A DNA stretch of 64,000 nucleotides from Bactrocera neohumeralis (GCF_024586455.1 NC_065921.1:45592574-45656573), one strand, 5' to 3'; counted from the stretch's first letter, positions 1 to 11,400 are shown. Numbers and translations: made by a program. Notes: generated from the letters alone by a model not told the origin.

Positions 1-40
1 AGCGAACAAAGACCACTGGGGATGGGCATACAAAATTTGT

Positions 41-649
41 ATGTCGAAATTCAAAAATAAGTCGCAGCAACCTAAGAACGCATCATTTATAAAAAATGTT
101 ATCGAAGCGTTATTCCCGACACATGCCTCCATTTCCCATATTAAACGAAACGAAGCTACGGAGCCACCCATATTAGTCACAGAAGACGAACTATTGGTTA
201 TTGCGAAAAAAATAAAAAACTCTAAAGCGCCTGGAATAGATGGTATACCAAATAGAGCCCTTAAAGAAGCCATAACTCTTAGGCCCAGTTTATTTGTTAA
301 CTTGTACAATGCGTGTATATTAGAAGAGGTGTTCCCCGATCCGTGGAAGATACAGCGCCTGGTTCTACTCCCAAAGCCAAAAAAGCCGCCAAAAGAACCT
401 TCATCATATCGACCTCTTTGCATGCTCGACACAATTGGGAAAGTGTACGAAAGCATTGTAAGAAACTGCTTGGAACCAGCAATCCAAAAAACCGGCGGAT
501 TATCAGAGAGCTTCATAAAAAAGAGATCCACTATGGACGCACTTCGAGAAGTCTTCGATATTGCGAAATGTGCAGTAAGTGGCAAAAGATGGAAAGGTGG
601 CACTAAAAAGTATTGCGCGCTGATTACCCTGGATATCAAGAATGCGTGA
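41..649 (+). pseudogene. R1-like ORF2: RT finger/palm fragment
   Basis: The frame encodes the N-terminal half of a LINE reverse transcriptase. It has the conserved APGIDGIPN block near residue 64, SSYRPLCMLDTIGKVYE in the middle, and the palm start ALITLDIKNA at the end, with the first catalytic Asp in LDIK. Two deletions are visible against copy 2: four residues are lost after LSES, and about 30 residues are lost after LDIKNA, where the frame stops. It is open upstream of the first ATG, so the ATG at 41 is internal to ORF2 and not a true start. Confidence 0.8.
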
Positions 650-1053
650 TTTTTGATACGGACGAAGGCACCAAGAGCTACTCTATCTCGAGTGGAGTAC
701 CCCAAGGCTCAGTATTAGGCCCACTATTATGGAACCTTATGTATTACGGGGTGCTAAGAAGACATCAACCAACAAACGTGAAACTAGTAGCTTATGCGGA
801 TCATCTCATGGTGGTAGCAGTCGCCAAGCAATTAGCCGACCTGAGAAATAAATGTAATGAGTTCTTAAATAGTCTACGCCAATGGTTCTCTTCTATGAGT
901 CTGAAACTGGAGGAAGAAAAAACAGAAGTTTTACTCATAAGCACTAGGAAGATAGAAGAACGAATAGAGCTCACCATAAGGGAATGCAAGATTACTTCGC
1001 AGCCGCAATTGATGTATCTGGGAGTAATATTAGATTTCAAATTAAAATTTTAA
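613..1053 (+). pseudogene. R1-like ORF2: RT catalytic palm, YADD changed to YADH
   Basis: This second frame of the same ORF2 carries the SSGVPQGSVLGPLLWNLMY block and then VAYADHLMVV where the catalytic YADD box should be. The second aspartate is replaced by His, so the polymerase would be inactive even if the frameshifts were repaired. Copy 2 has an intact YADD at the same place. The frame continues through the thumb (TEVLLIS..KIEE) to QPQLMYLGVILD, then stops. Confidence 0.8.
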
Positions 1054-1853
1054 GAACATTGGAGTATTCTTCCGCCAAGGCAAACAAAATTTATAATGAT
1101 CTATCGAGAATGATGACCAATAGAGGCTGTGTGTGTTCCAGTCGGCGATTCTTAATAGCGAAAGCAATGAGTTCCGTAATACTGTATGCGGCACCGGTAT
1201 GGATTCAGGCAATGGATATAAAAGCGTATGCTAAACAAATAATTGCAGTGCATAGGCTTTCTGCAATTCGGATAATAAGTGATTTCCGGACTATATCAAC
1301 CGACGCTGCTGAAGTATTAGCCAGCATGCCTCCCATTGACACCCAGAGAGATGAACTCGAGCGTTTATATCAGTTATTAACGCCTAAAACAGTATCGACA
1401 AGGACAGAGGAGAGAAACAAGAGTACTAAAATGTGGCAAGAGCGGTGGAAATCCTCATCCAAAGGGCGCTGGACCCATCGACTTATACCGGACATCCACT
1501 CGACGACATGGGGACTTATATTTCCATCTGACCCAAATACTTAGTGGACATGGATGCTTTAGAAGCTACCTTTTCAGATTCCACAATGACATTAGTCCGA
1601 ACTGTCCGACGTGTACAGAGTATATAGAAGACTCTGAACATGTATTATTCTATTGCCCTCGATTTTCGAATAGAAGGGAAAAGCTAAAAACCACTCTCGG
1701 TGGTAGTTTTACGGTCGATAATTTAACGACACTCATGTGTCAGTCGACTGATAAATGGAAAGCTGTCAGCGAAGCGTCAGTGTTCATAAGGACCAAACTG
1801 AGATCTTTTCAACAGACTAGGCGTCCATCAGTCCATACAATAGAGGAGACTTA
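984..1853 (+). pseudogene. R1-like ORF2: C-terminal region with CCHC-type motif
   Basis: This is the remainder of ORF2 in shifted frames. It includes SSVILYAAPVWIQAM (typical of the post-RT region of R1/Jockey-group LINEs) and, around 1600-1675, a Cys-rich C-terminal motif reading CPTCTEYIEDSEHV..YCPRF. The frame changes near 1520, and the ORF ends at about 1853 with IEET followed by a stop. The 3' UTR follows directly. The - strand copy at 17292-17945 has the same order. Confidence 0.75.
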
Positions 1854-1976
1854 AATGTCTTGTTCCTCCCACGAAGTAATACCTAGCCGGTGGTTCCGTG
1901 GGAGAATCCTGAGTTGGGAGTAGGTTAGGTTTAGCGGATTAAAGTTCCACACTTCGGCTTTCGATGCCCTACTATA

Positions 1977-2443
1977 AAAAAAAACACAACACAATGTAAC
2001 ACAACATATCATCCACACAACCACAGCTACACATCATACCAACCACACTACACACCAACACTTCGCTTTTTACGAGTACACCACCCACAACCGATACAAA
2101 ATGATTGGTCAGATCGGAATGGGCACTTTTTTCGTTTTTACCCCTGACCTCGAAGGTTTTCGCCATCGGTACGTCCGTCGAAGCAACGCTGTTCAAAAAT
2201 TTAAAATTGTTAAGTGAACCAGTTGAAACCAAAGTGCTAATAAAATTTTGTACAAAGTCTTCTTTGACCATTTTGTGTGAATACAAAATAAGCATTTATT
2301 AAAGGAAAAAAATAAAAGTTATTCTTTTGAAAGTGAAATACTTCTTCTTTTTCTCAAACCAAAAATTTGCGAATTAAACATTCCAGGTGCTAGTGCAAGT
2401 GAGTATATCACCGACATCAGAACAAAAGGAATACAACTAAACA
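1977..2443 (+). repeat. BEL/Pao 5' LTR, truncated at its left side by R1-like copy 1
   Basis: This stretch aligns with 27620-27977. Shared blocks include aacatatcatccacacaacc, caccacccacaaccgat, the TATA-like ataaaatgattgg, aagtgctaataaaattt and atcagaacaaaaggaatac. It ends in ..aaaca at 2443, directly before a tRNA-complementary TGG sequence. The first ~100 bases of the LTR are absent and presumably lie beyond the LINE, outside the window. About 90 bases (about 2312-2408) are not in the 3' LTR, so one copy carries an indel. The visible divergence suggests an old insertion. Confidence 0.75.
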
Positions 2444-2445
2444 AA

Positions 2446-2459
2446 TGGTCCTTCGAGTC
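2446..2459 (+). promoter_or_regulatory. Primer-binding site of the BEL element
   Basis: TGGTCCTTCGAGTC lies two bases after the LTR end (..ctaaaca). A TGG-beginning sequence complementary to a tRNA 3' end at this position is the expected start site for minus-strand DNA synthesis. The tRNA species is not determined here. Confidence 0.65.
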
Positions 2460-4527
2460 TCTGTGAAAGGTACCTAGAGAAAAAAAATTAAACCAAAAAA
2501 GAAAAAAAACGAGTACAAGATACTCAAATACATAAATATTAACAGTGCAAATAAATTATAATAAACGGGCGCGAAACAAATTGAAACACAACTAACACAA
2601 AACTGACTGAAAACTAAAAGGGGCGCGATTTAATGAAAATAAAGTAACAAAAAAAAACAACAAGGAACATTAAACACGGGAGAGAAATCCAGTAGGAAAG
2701 CAGAGAGGAGGACTGCTGTATACAGCAATAACGCCGGAAAAAGGAAAAAGGAAAAAATTAAATTCAGAGAACGAGAAGGAAGAAGGAAAAGAAATAATAG
2801 AAGCATAAGTATCTCACCCCTCTGAAAGACACTTGGCCGAAATTAATGTTAGTCCAGTCCAATTTAATTTGGAAAATTGAAGTTTTATGCTCACATGTAT
2901 AGTCCACGACAAAAATATATCTTATTTTTACAATAGAAGCTAGCAACAAAAAAGAAACAAACGCTAAAAAAATTCTTAATTGTATTCAGCACAAAGCAAA
3001 ACCACTTCTTGTGGTACGAAAAAATGATAGCACATATATAAATATAAACATAAAATTAAATAAGTACGCAAAAGTTGCGATATTAAGCGGGGTTTAATAG
3101 TGTGTGAATCCTCCTTGGTTTTTTTAGTGAGACGATTGGGAATTGACTTAAATCATTTTTTAATGTATATTTTCAGAATCGAATTCCATTTTGACACAAT
3201 AGCATTTTTAGTTCCTCAACGCCAGTGTATTGTTAATTTTCTGCCAGATATCCCCAACAATTTTTAATAATAATGAGGTCAGGTCCTCTCTAAAATTTTT
3301 ACATTTTTCTCCAGTTTTCCCCAACCCATTTTTGTAGAAATTTTGTTTATTAATTGCTGTTTTTCAAAATAGATATCACGATTCTATTCAGAAAATTGTA
3401 CGATAATTTTTCGAAACACTAGCTGATGCTTTATTGGCGGTTAAACAGCAACTAAACATAATTATACCAATTTGTGCTATCATTTTGACGCGTCGTAAAC
3501 ATTTATATTCTTAGGCAGTTGTTTCTTTGTTTAAACTAATGTACCGTTACGTGCACAAAATCAAGCGGAATGTTGTGACTACAGTTACTACAGTGAAAAA
3601 CAAACTCTTTGCACATGTTTTGAAGAGAAAATTTTGCAAAAGTTTAATTGCGCTATCTTTTTGTCGCGGACTGTATATATGTACATATGCATGTATTTTT
3701 CTTTTAATTAACAGTTACTAATATTTCGGCATACAGTTACACATAAAAACCACAACTGTTCTTAACAAAATATATATACATATATATACAATATATAGTA
3801 TATACAGTAAGACAGTTCGGTATATGTATATGTATGCATGTACCGAAAAAACTGAAAAGGTTCGACCTACCTATAAATTTATTTTGTGTTTCCAAACACA
3901 CCGCAATATTACTCAAAAAATAAAATTAAATTAAAATTTTACAAAGTCAAGTATACTAACTTGCAACTATCCGGCGATACCCCGTGGGCTAATAAGCTAC
4001 AAGCAGGATCGTGTACAACCAATAAGCAAAGGCGAACAAAAAAAAAAAATTAGAAAAATACATACTATATTACAAGTACATATGTATGTTTGAAATTAAC
4101 CTAAGAGGTTCGCAAGAAAATGTAAAATTTCAGATTTATTTGTTCACAACATAATTATATAATATATAAAATGCTTTGATTTTTAAACGAGATGTTCGCA
4201 AAAAATGTATAAAAAGGTAACATTTTTGCCTCACAAAAAGGTAGAAAATATTTTAATTTAACGATGCTGTTCGCAAAAAATGGTAAACGTTCGACAAAGA
4301 AATCGTATGGACCCGACCGATGTCGTATCGCCAGAGTGTCTTTTGATCATTTTAATAATAATACCCAACGATTACCCTCCTCCCGCCCAACCGACGCGAG
4401 GGGCGCAATCCGCGAACGAGCGGAATTAGTCGAGTCACGAAAGGCAAGAGAGTTTTAAGCGTAGCGATCTTAAGCTGCTCAGCTACAGAAAAAAAAATTT
4501 CAACAGCCGAAATTACGAATTATATTA
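2460..4527. other. BEL leader and unassigned AT-rich sequence
   Basis: No coding region is supported. The stretch is longer than a usual BEL leader, so it probably holds further unrecognised insertions. Short TA/CATA runs lie at 3770-3840. Around 4190-4280 the phrase gttcgcaaaaaatg recurs in AT-rich context. A small GC-richer island at 4300-4460 has no recognisable product. Confidence 0.4.
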
Positions 4528-5456
4528 AGGTTAGATTTAGATTAAGGTTTATAATGTTACTTGTTAGGAGTAGATAAAATAATTTTAATGGTAAAGAGTG
4601 AGTCTGTTAGATCAAATGTGCTGGAATGAAAATTGAAATCATGACATATTATACGGCGGAATGGTTCGTTTAACTCAAAATTTGTTCTAGAAAATTTTGA
4701 AAGTGAAGATCTAAACTGCCTGGTAGAGCGAGCGGGAACGTTAAAACTAATATCAGATAAAAGAGATGGGCTACAGACTAATCCATTCATGAGTTTTACA
4801 AGAAATATTATACCAAGCATCTCCCTACGACTAGCGATTGTCGGGAGATTTATAAGTTTTAAACGGTTAATGTAAAGGGGAAGATTTAAACTGGAATTCC
4901 AATGCAAATGATTTAAGGCAAAAAGTAAAAAATGTTTTTGAACGGACTCTAACTTATCCGAATGGACTTGGTAACTGGGGTTCCAAACCACAAAAGCATA
5001 CTCCAATATAGGCCTCATCAGAGATGTAAAAAGAATTTTTGTGGTAAGCGGATCTCTAAATTCTTTAGACCAACGATTAAGAAAACTAAGAGCGCCTTTA
5101 GCTTTAAAAACCGTGGAAGATACGTGAAGATTAAAATTGAGTTTGGGGTCTATAGTTACTCCCAGATCAGCAAAACTGTGTACTTGCTCCAACCTAAAGT
5201 TTTGTATTGCGTATGAAGTAGCGTCTACAGCTCTACGTGAAAAGCACATCGTTTTACATTTTTTAAGGTTCAATGGCATGTCATTTCTATCACACCAAGA
5301 AACTAGGTTGTTTAAGTATGTTTGCAACTGACATCTTTCGCTGTTTGAAGTATACGTTTTAAAAAGTTTTACATCGTCAGCATATAATAAAACTTTTGAA
5401 AACTTAACAGTAGAGGAACGCCTGAAGGAACATTGATTATGTCTGTCCTTTTTGTT
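4528..5456 (-). mobile_element. 5'-truncated CR1/Jockey-type LINE fragment
   Basis: This is a LINE 3' portion on the - strand consisting of the RT palm end, the thumb and the C-terminal region. Its 3' side carries ctaaatctaaccttaa-like repeats (about 4528-4555), resembling the short-repeat tails of CR1-group LINEs. The 5' end stops at about 5456, where unrelated TG-rich DNA begins. The element has no intact enzyme. Assignment to CR1 rather than Jockey is tentative. Confidence 0.65.
4557..5440 (-). pseudogene. LINE RT C-terminal half
   Basis: The frame read from 5327 down gives the RT thumb and post-RT region: LVSWCDRNDMPLNLKKCK, then ADLGVTIDPKLNFNLH, LTTKILFTSLMRPILEYAFVVWNP and a C-terminal tail. 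Just upstream, in the same frame, KVLLYADDVKLFK supplies the catalytic YADD. About 20 residues between the VPSGVP block (expected VPQGS..LGPLLF) and the YADD are missing, and that junction is out of frame, so the domain is broken. The lack of any RNase H domain is normal for this group. Confidence 0.75.
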
Positions 5457-6110
5457 AATTTGGTTCGGCGAAAGTAGGTGATGGTTTGTGCTGTTCTCTT
5501 GAGTAATGAGAGTGTGATGTCATTGTTTGGGTGTTAGAGCGTGGTGTATAATGTGAGCAACGAATGATGATGTGGTGAGTGTGGGGAATGTGGCGTACCA
5601 ATGTTGCATACAAAGATGTTGGGATGGTGTTGACGGGCAGAAGTGGGAAGGCTGATACTCGTTTAGCCATATATAATTATTTTCCTCGCACTCATCGAAC
5701 GGTTACCGATACATAAATAAATAAATGTGCATTTAGCATTTGCTATATTGTACATACTTTTATAAACATATATACAAATATAAGTATATATACTACAATT
5801 GCACGAAAAAAGGCTATCGTGTAGCTAACGGCTATCTTTTTGCGTTCTTAAAAGATAAAAACAGTAAAAGCAAAACAAATATACAAATAAGCGCGAGTGA
5901 AGCGAAGATAAATTAATTTGATACACGGTAAAAAACAAAACAAAAAAAATCAGGCATATTTAATAAAAATAATTACATACGAATACTTATGAAAACAAGA
6001 TTTAATCGATTTATGCGGTGAATAAGCGTTCGCAAAGTCATATAATCTATTTCATTTATAATAAAAATTTATTATATTTACAAAAAAAAAAATTTTTACA
6101 CAAGTTTTCA
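5457..6110. other. Unassigned; TG-rich block then AT-rich leader-like DNA
   Basis: The - strand of 5460-5690 is CA-rich and reads ..atggctaaacgag.., resembling the + strand of 14175-14440 (atggctaaatgag followed by CA-rich sequence). The two may be pieces of related LTRs. The rest, 5690-6110, is AT-rich without a supported gene. Confidence 0.35.
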
Positions 6111-6282
6111 CAATACCAATTTTACAATTGTATTTGAAACGAAATATTTACAAAAATTTTTTACAAATTTTTTAATAACTCCAATTTTACAATTCTATTT
6201 CAAACGAAATATTTACAAACAATTTTTTCTATATTTTTTCATAATACCAATTTTACAATTGTCTTTCAAACGAAACATTTTT
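6111..6282 (+). repeat. ~65-bp tandem repeat, about 2.7 copies
   Basis: Three successive units carry ccaattttacaattgta, ccaattttacaattcta and ccaattttacaattgtc, each followed by ttt.aaacgaaa(t/c)attt. They begin near 6115, 6181 and 6248, giving a period of 65-67 bases. It sits just upstream of the BEL gag remnant, where LTR-element leaders often carry direct repeats. Confidence 0.8.
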
Positions 6283-6362
6283 AAGCTCAGGGGAGCCAAA
6301 CAAAGCAGGGAGCCAAACAAAAAAGAACCAAAGATAATTCAGTGTCAAAGTTCATAACTGAA

Positions 6363-6944
6363 AGACAGTTTTATTAGATACTGAAAAAGATTTTCAGCTT
6401 CCCCCATTAGTGACAATACTGAATCAGTTTTAAACTTAAAAATTCAAAGTATAGATAGCTATGGGCACGCCTTCTGGCAGCATAGGATACAGTACTATCT
6501 ACATACTGACGATGCTGTACTCCCAGAAAACATAAAAGCTTCGGCGTTAACTAAATATGGAAACTGCCTCGAACAATACGAAATTATGAAGGTACTGATA
6601 TTAAACCAAATAAATTTGTTAAGTCCAAGTAGAGCCACTACTCCTTCTCCGAGAGTAGTTACGACTCAAAAAGAAGACCTAGATACAGGTATACAGCTTG
6701 TGATACTGAAGTTTTTCACGGAGGTTATGAGCAGTGGCCGTCCTTCTGGGACATGTTCACTGCCGTATACATAAACCATCCCAAACTTTCACGAGCTCAA
6801 AAGCTTTACCATCTCAGGTACAAAACAAAAGGAGAAGCAGGCAGTATCGTCAAGCGTTTCGCTTTAAATGGCGAAAAATTTAATCTGGCTTGGGAAGCAC
6901 TGGTCGAAAGATACGAACATGAAAGAGTATTGGTAGACAACTAA
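6363..6944 (+). pseudogene. BEL gag, DUF1759-like region
   Basis: Frames in this interval show NHPKLSRAQKLYHLRYKTKG followed by EAGSIVKRFALNGEKFNLAW and LVERYEHERVLVDN. This is the usual K..YL...L.G.A...I....ty..AW..L..Ry...r..v..h core of the BEL/Pao Gag N-terminal region. The upstream part (6470-6600) reads a gag-like YGNCLEQYEIM in another frame, so frameshifts separate the pieces. The protein would form the capsid shell of the retrotransposon particle. It is not functional here. Confidence 0.65.
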
Positions 6945-7286
6945 ATAACAATTTTAATGAATTTACCAATAATTTGACAAGAAACCAGCCAAGAATTTCA
7001 AAAACTATATTCGACAGTGACTAATTGTTTATCTGGGTTAGAAACACAAAAGATTTCCACAGAATCGTGAGACCCTATCCTAGTAAATAGCTGAGCGAGT
7101 TGACAAAAAAAAAGTCAAGCCAAAAAATAATCAAAATTACTCGAATAAAAACTTTTTTAAGCCCCAAGCCAGCTATAATATGCAATACAATAGACACGTT
7201 AATAAAAGTCACACTTTCGTGTCAAACCAAACTAATAAATGGCAACCATTATGTGAAATTTGTAAGGGAGGTCATAACATAAGATC

Positions 7287-7625
7287 TTGAAATTTAAAAA
7301 ATTATCCGTTTCTGACAGGAACAATCTTGTCAGACAACATAAACTTTGCATCAACTGTCTGTCGAATGCTCATACGACAAAAGACTGTGAAAGTAAATTG
7401 AATTGTGTGCACTGTCAACGAAGACATCACTCACTGCTTCATATCACCAACTTACAAAATATAAAGCAAAATCAATTTCATAAAACCACCGGGTTAGTCA
7501 CTACAATCAAAAGTGGTAATCTCGAAATCTCAAATCCCGAAAAAATTCAAGCTCTTCATTCAGAAAATGAAAGCAACCCACTGTGGTCATCGCTACTGAA
7601 CATAGAGGAGAATTATTCAAATTAA
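7287..7625 (+). pseudogene. BEL gag C-terminal zinc-knuckle region
   Basis: The 112-residue frame includes LSVSDRNNLVRQHKLCINCL, then SNAHTTKDCESKLNCVHCQR and RHHSLLHI. This is the CxxCL..gH....C....C..C...HH.LLH motif that links Gag to the protease in BEL/Pao polyproteins, with Cys and His spaced for nucleic-acid binding. The ATG at 7287 is internal to the polyprotein and should not be taken as a start. Upstream frames (7000-7285) are gag-like but interrupted. Confidence 0.75.
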
Positions 7626-8062
7626 GAGCATTAATAGATCAAGGTTCTCAAAGATCCCTTATATCATCTAAAGCTGAAAATCGGTTCAAGTTGCCAGTCA
7701 AAAATTCAAATTTCCAAATTTCGGGAATGAGCGGATGAATTATCCAAAATTTGAAAAAAATATGCCCAATTACCATAGTATCTCCAAATGCGGATATTAG
7801 AATAGATGCGCAAGCCATCGTTCTACCGCAATTCACAAATTTGCTTCCAAGCTGTGAAGTAAATAAAAAGTAATGGGAAAAATGCTCATATCTCAAATTA
7901 GCAGATCCCAACTGCCATACCCCATCACAAATCGATTTGTTATTAGGTAGTGACTTAATACCTGAAATAATTCTTGAAGATATAGAAAAAATATCCAGTA
8001 AATTGTTAGCCCAAAATACTATCTTTGGTTGGATATTAAGTGGCCAGGTCACAGAAAAATTA
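7622..8062 (+). pseudogene. BEL aspartic protease region (DUF1758-like)
   Basis: Translation after the knuckle gives RALIDQGSQRSLISSKAENR. Here the active-site D-S/T-G signature appears as DQGSQ, as is usual in BEL/Pao proteases. It continues with QIDLLLGSDLIPEIILEDIE and FGWILSGQV. Two in-frame stops (near 7737 and 7871) break it. At 8062 the frame is cut by the I-clade LINE. The next BEL residues resume at 12984, directly after the second copy of the 12-bp duplication. Confidence 0.75.
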
Positions 8063-8291
8063 TTTATTATTTATTTATTTATTTATAAAACGTGAAACAA
8101 TAATACAATTACTTTTCCACGAAAAAAGGAGCACTGGCTGCCAGGACCTTCGGCTCGCTGATGTAAATATAAAATGTATAGTTATTGCTTAATTAAGTCT
8201 TAGGTGTAAAAGTTAATAAAATGTTCTGTAGCTAATAGAAAAGTATTAAGAACAAAATCAATAATAAGCAATGGGAAGTTTATAAACATAA

Positions 8292-9208
8292 TCATATTTG
8301 TGGTTTTAATCCTGTTTGTACTAAGAATGCTGATATTTTTGTTACGTTTTCGGAGGAACTCGTTTGTAACAGAGCAGACGGTATTTGGTCGTCGAAGATA
8401 TTTTTCGCTGCGAAATGTGGGCAGTCGTCGAGTAAATGATAGGCTGTTAAAGCTGACGACGGGCAGTGTTGGCAAACTGGTGGACTAGAACGATTTAGGA
8501 GTGCGCATGTGTGGCAATTGTGTGTCCTAGGCGTAATCGGATAAATGCTTTGATGTCGTTGCACCGGCAGCTGGAGGGATAGCTGGGTTTTATCCTGTTC
8601 GGGTTATTCGCAGTATATTGGTGCTGGATAGATCTTCAAGTCTCCATATGTGAGCTATATTGGAGCTGCGATATACACTTATACAAGTCTTTTTTCATAA
8701 TATAGTCAAAAGTTATTAGTGGTTCTTTTGCTGCGAGTTTAGCCCGTTCGTCTGCCAGATTGTTTCCTTTTATGCCTGCATGTCCTGGAACCCACATTAG
8801 TTTCAAGCGATTGTTATTCTCGATTAATTTGCTCCGAATACAGGAAATTAAGTAGGACTTGTTGTTTGTATTTATTACCGAGTGTATGGTTGACTTGCTA
8901 TCAGTGCAGATAACTGCTTTAAAACTAGATTTTACGACGAAGATGATTGCGTTGAAGATAGCGACAGCTTCAGCTGTGAAAACCGAGGCGTAGCTGGGAA
9001 GTATTCCTGCTGTAATTGTTCTTCACTCGGAGTCAACGACGGCGAATGTTGTGCTAATGTCGGTTTTTGAACCATCTGTGAAAACGAATTTCCAGTCTGG
9101 GAGCAGTGGAGTTGTATATTTCGCGAAAAGGCGTTGAAATACTGTGGGGGAGGTACTATTCCGTATTTCTCCAAGTTTAGCATGAAACATGATTTGTTTA
9201 TCATCCAA
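8292..9208 (-). pseudogene. I-clade ORF2: RNase H domain and C-terminal Cys/His motif
   Basis: Reading the - strand from about 9208 gives VFTDGSKT (first RNase H Asp). After a frame change it gives YASVFTAEAVAIFNA (Glu), VICTDSKSTIHS (Asp), then MWVPGHAGIKGNNLADERAK (His and the last Asp), so all four catalytic acidic residues are visible. Further down, at 8300-8560, a C-terminal motif NCHTCALLNRSSPPVCQHCP followed by ..YHLLDDCPHF forms the usual Cys/His tail. RNase H would degrade the RNA template during target-primed reverse transcription. Frameshifts inactivate it. Confidence 0.75.
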
Positions 9209-10488
9209 GGCGGAGAAGATACTTTTTGACGGAGAGAAGGGAATGTGATATCAAGCTCTCTGGCGTATTCGATGCAGAGGAATATTGACGACTTACGACT
9301 TGGAGACTTTTTCCGTTGCAGCTCGGATAACACTGTTTCGTAAAGAATATTATTGTAACAAAGAAACAGCTTCGGTATGAGTTTTTTAGGTTAAGTGTAA
9401 ATCTTTCTTCGATTGTGGGTAGCCCCGCTTCCACAAGTATGAATTGTGTTGGCGATGTCGGAAAAGCGCGAAGACTTCTGCGCACAGCCATGTGGTATGG
9501 GGAATACAGTAACTTGATGACACTTTTCGCGCAGTTGCCATAGATGGGTAGGCCATAGTCTATCTTCGATAATATAAGAGATCTGGTTACATTTATTAGT
9601 GTTGACGAGTTAATTAAGCAGTGTTTGGATGATAGATATTTAATAATGTTAAGCCTAGCAGCCAGCTGCTTTCTTAAATATAAACAATGTTCTTTGAAAG
9701 TTAATTTTTTATCAAAAATTAAACCTAGAAACTTAAGTTTATTAGCATTTACAACTGGAATATTGTTATAAACTAATGTAAAGTAATTACATTTGTGTTT
9801 GCGGCAAACATGGAAATTCTTACATTTGTTTAAAGATACGTTGGCTCCAGATGATTCGGACCATATACTTAAATCAGCTAATATATTAGTAAAATCTTGT
9901 TTAACAAACCTTGGAACCTTGGGGAATACCATTATGTAAAAAGAAATTATCCGAAAAGGTGTTATTTACTTTGGAAACAAATCTGCGATTAGTGAGAAAA
10001 GACTGGATAATTTTAAGGATTTTTCCACCAAGGTTCCATTTTACCAACTGACGTAAAACTACATGAGCTCCAACGCGGTCAAAGGCTTTCTCGAAGTCTA
10101 TACTTAGCACGGAAAGGTGGTTTCTATTGGAAAGAGCAGTAGAAGCATAGCTTTCGAAGAGGAGCAAGGCATCAATGGTGCCATGCCCCTCTTTAAAAGC
10201 CACTTGCTGCGGACTAATGGAGTTATTGTTTATGGCATACCACGAAATACGATGAGCTATAATTTTTTCGAAAATGGGGATAATAATAGCGTTTTTCCAG
10301 GTTTGGGGGTAAATACCTTTATTTAGAATGTTGTTGTATAACTTAATTAATCTGGCCATCAAACATGAAGGTAGATGTTGCAACATGGGGTACGATATTC
10401 TGTCGGCTCCCGGGATTTTTCCTGAAAAAGAGGATAGTGTAGACTGTAGTTCAATATGCTCTATATTGCAATCTGTGATGTTAGACAA
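9201..10488 (-). pseudogene. I-clade ORF2: reverse transcriptase with YADD segment deleted
   Basis: From 10488 downward the frame shows LSSFSGKIPGADRISYPML, IIIPIFEKIIAHRISWYAIN (a shortened IPI.KP...) and VLSIDFEKAFDRVGAHV with the first catalytic Asp. It then reaches HNGIPQGSK and a stop at 9916-9918. A second frame (from 9932) picks up at the thumb, LSIWSESSGANVSLNKCKN. The ~40 residues that should carry YADD between these points are absent, so the deletion removes the polymerase active site. The pieces otherwise align in order with an I-factor-type RT. Confidence 0.8.
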
Positions 10489-10566
10489 AGTATAAGGGGA
10501 AGTACTGAGATATTTGTTTTTGTCTGAAATGAAAGTGGCATGAAAGTTTGAGTCCTGTGAGTATTC

Positions 10567-11400
10567 TTACCAGTATGCTGCGAAGTAGTTAGATAGCTGT
10601 TTTGCGTTGACGATAGGCCCATTAGCATTACTTATGGAGATCAACTGGGATTGCGGGTATATTCCAGATAATTTTTTAATATCGGACCATGCTTTTTTCG
10701 GGTTTGTTTTATGGTTGATAGATTCCGAGAATTTATTTAAGCTGTCCCTTTTAGATTGTTTTGCTTTCCTACGAAACATCGCGTTAGCCTTTTTATACAT
10801 AATTAAATTTTGGTTTGATCTTGTCCGTCTATATTCCGACCAATAAAAGCGCTTTATATTTCTTAATTGTGATAGCTCAGGAGACCAGTACGGCACAGTT
10901 TTAGTAAAGATTTTATTACTGGATTGTGGAATGGAAAGGTGAGCAGAAGTCCGAATAATTTTTGTAATTGTGGCAACTTCTTTGTTGATATTGTCCGAAT
11001 AGGGGTATTTTTCGCAAAGGTCGCTGGCAGTATGTTGAAACTTTTCCCAGTTCGCTATATCTGTTAGGAACTTTGGAATGGTTTGAACCTTAAAGACTGA
11101 CGGAGTGCGTAAAATAGTAAGAATAGGGAAGTGATCGCTGCCGTGGAGGTGGGGAAGGGTATTGCTAGTTAGTTTAGGGGCGATGTTGGAGGAACATAAT
11201 GTAAGGTCAACAGAGGTAAAAGTTTTGTGTGTGGAAAAGTGAGTCGGTTTGTTGTCGTTAAGTAAAGTGAGGTTTTCTGAAAATATCATATCTTCTATGA
11301 TAGCACCTCAATTGTTGCAAAGAGTTGATCCCCAAAGGGGACTCCAGGCGTTAAAGTCCTCAACTATAACGAATGAAGTAGAAACTGATCGCAAAATGTT
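10567..11400 (-). pseudogene. I-clade ORF2: C-terminal part of APE-type endonuclease
   Basis: The frame from 11289 gives FTSVDLTLCSSNIAPKL and LHGSDHFPIL, where the SDH triad of apurinic-endonuclease-type LINE endonucleases is visible. Upstream, EDFNAWSPLWGS (11330-11390) is the conserved GDFNAW block with its Gly changed. The first ~120 residues of the endonuclease, which hold the N and E active-site residues, are missing between this point and the end of ORF1 at 11524. Downstream of the SDH block the linker runs through FYWSEYRRTRSNQNL to the RT. Confidence 0.75.

Larger units (their letters stand above)
1..1976 (+). mobile_element. R1-clade LINE, copy 1 (5' part outside window)
   Basis: This is the 3' two thirds of a non-LTR retrotransposon ORF2 plus its 3' UTR. 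Its protein and DNA match the second copy on the - strand at 17031-26006 along their whole shared length, including the 3' UTR, where both share a taggttaggttta-like stretch and the terminal sequence ctactat followed by an A run. Copy 1 ends at about 1976, exactly where recognisable BEL LTR sequence begins, so it is inserted in that LTR or has truncated it. Several frameshifts and two deletions relative to copy 2 make it dead. R1 clade is inferred from the RT and from the three-knuckle ORF1 of copy 2. It is not in rDNA, so it is not a site-specific R1. Confidence 0.8.

Noticed and set aside
3527..3721. A 64-residue + strand frame in the BEL leader
   Set aside because: AT-rich chance frame with no motif or homologue that I recognise.
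4264..4458. A 64-residue basic frame at a GC-richer island
   Set aside because: No domain, and flanked by AT-rich non-coding DNA. It could be the end of an unrecognised element, but there is no support.
5455..5670. A 71-residue - strand frame, His/Thr/Pro-rich
   Set aside because: It is low-complexity CA-rich DNA without motifs. The resemblance to 14175-14440 suggests LTR-type sequence, not a gene.
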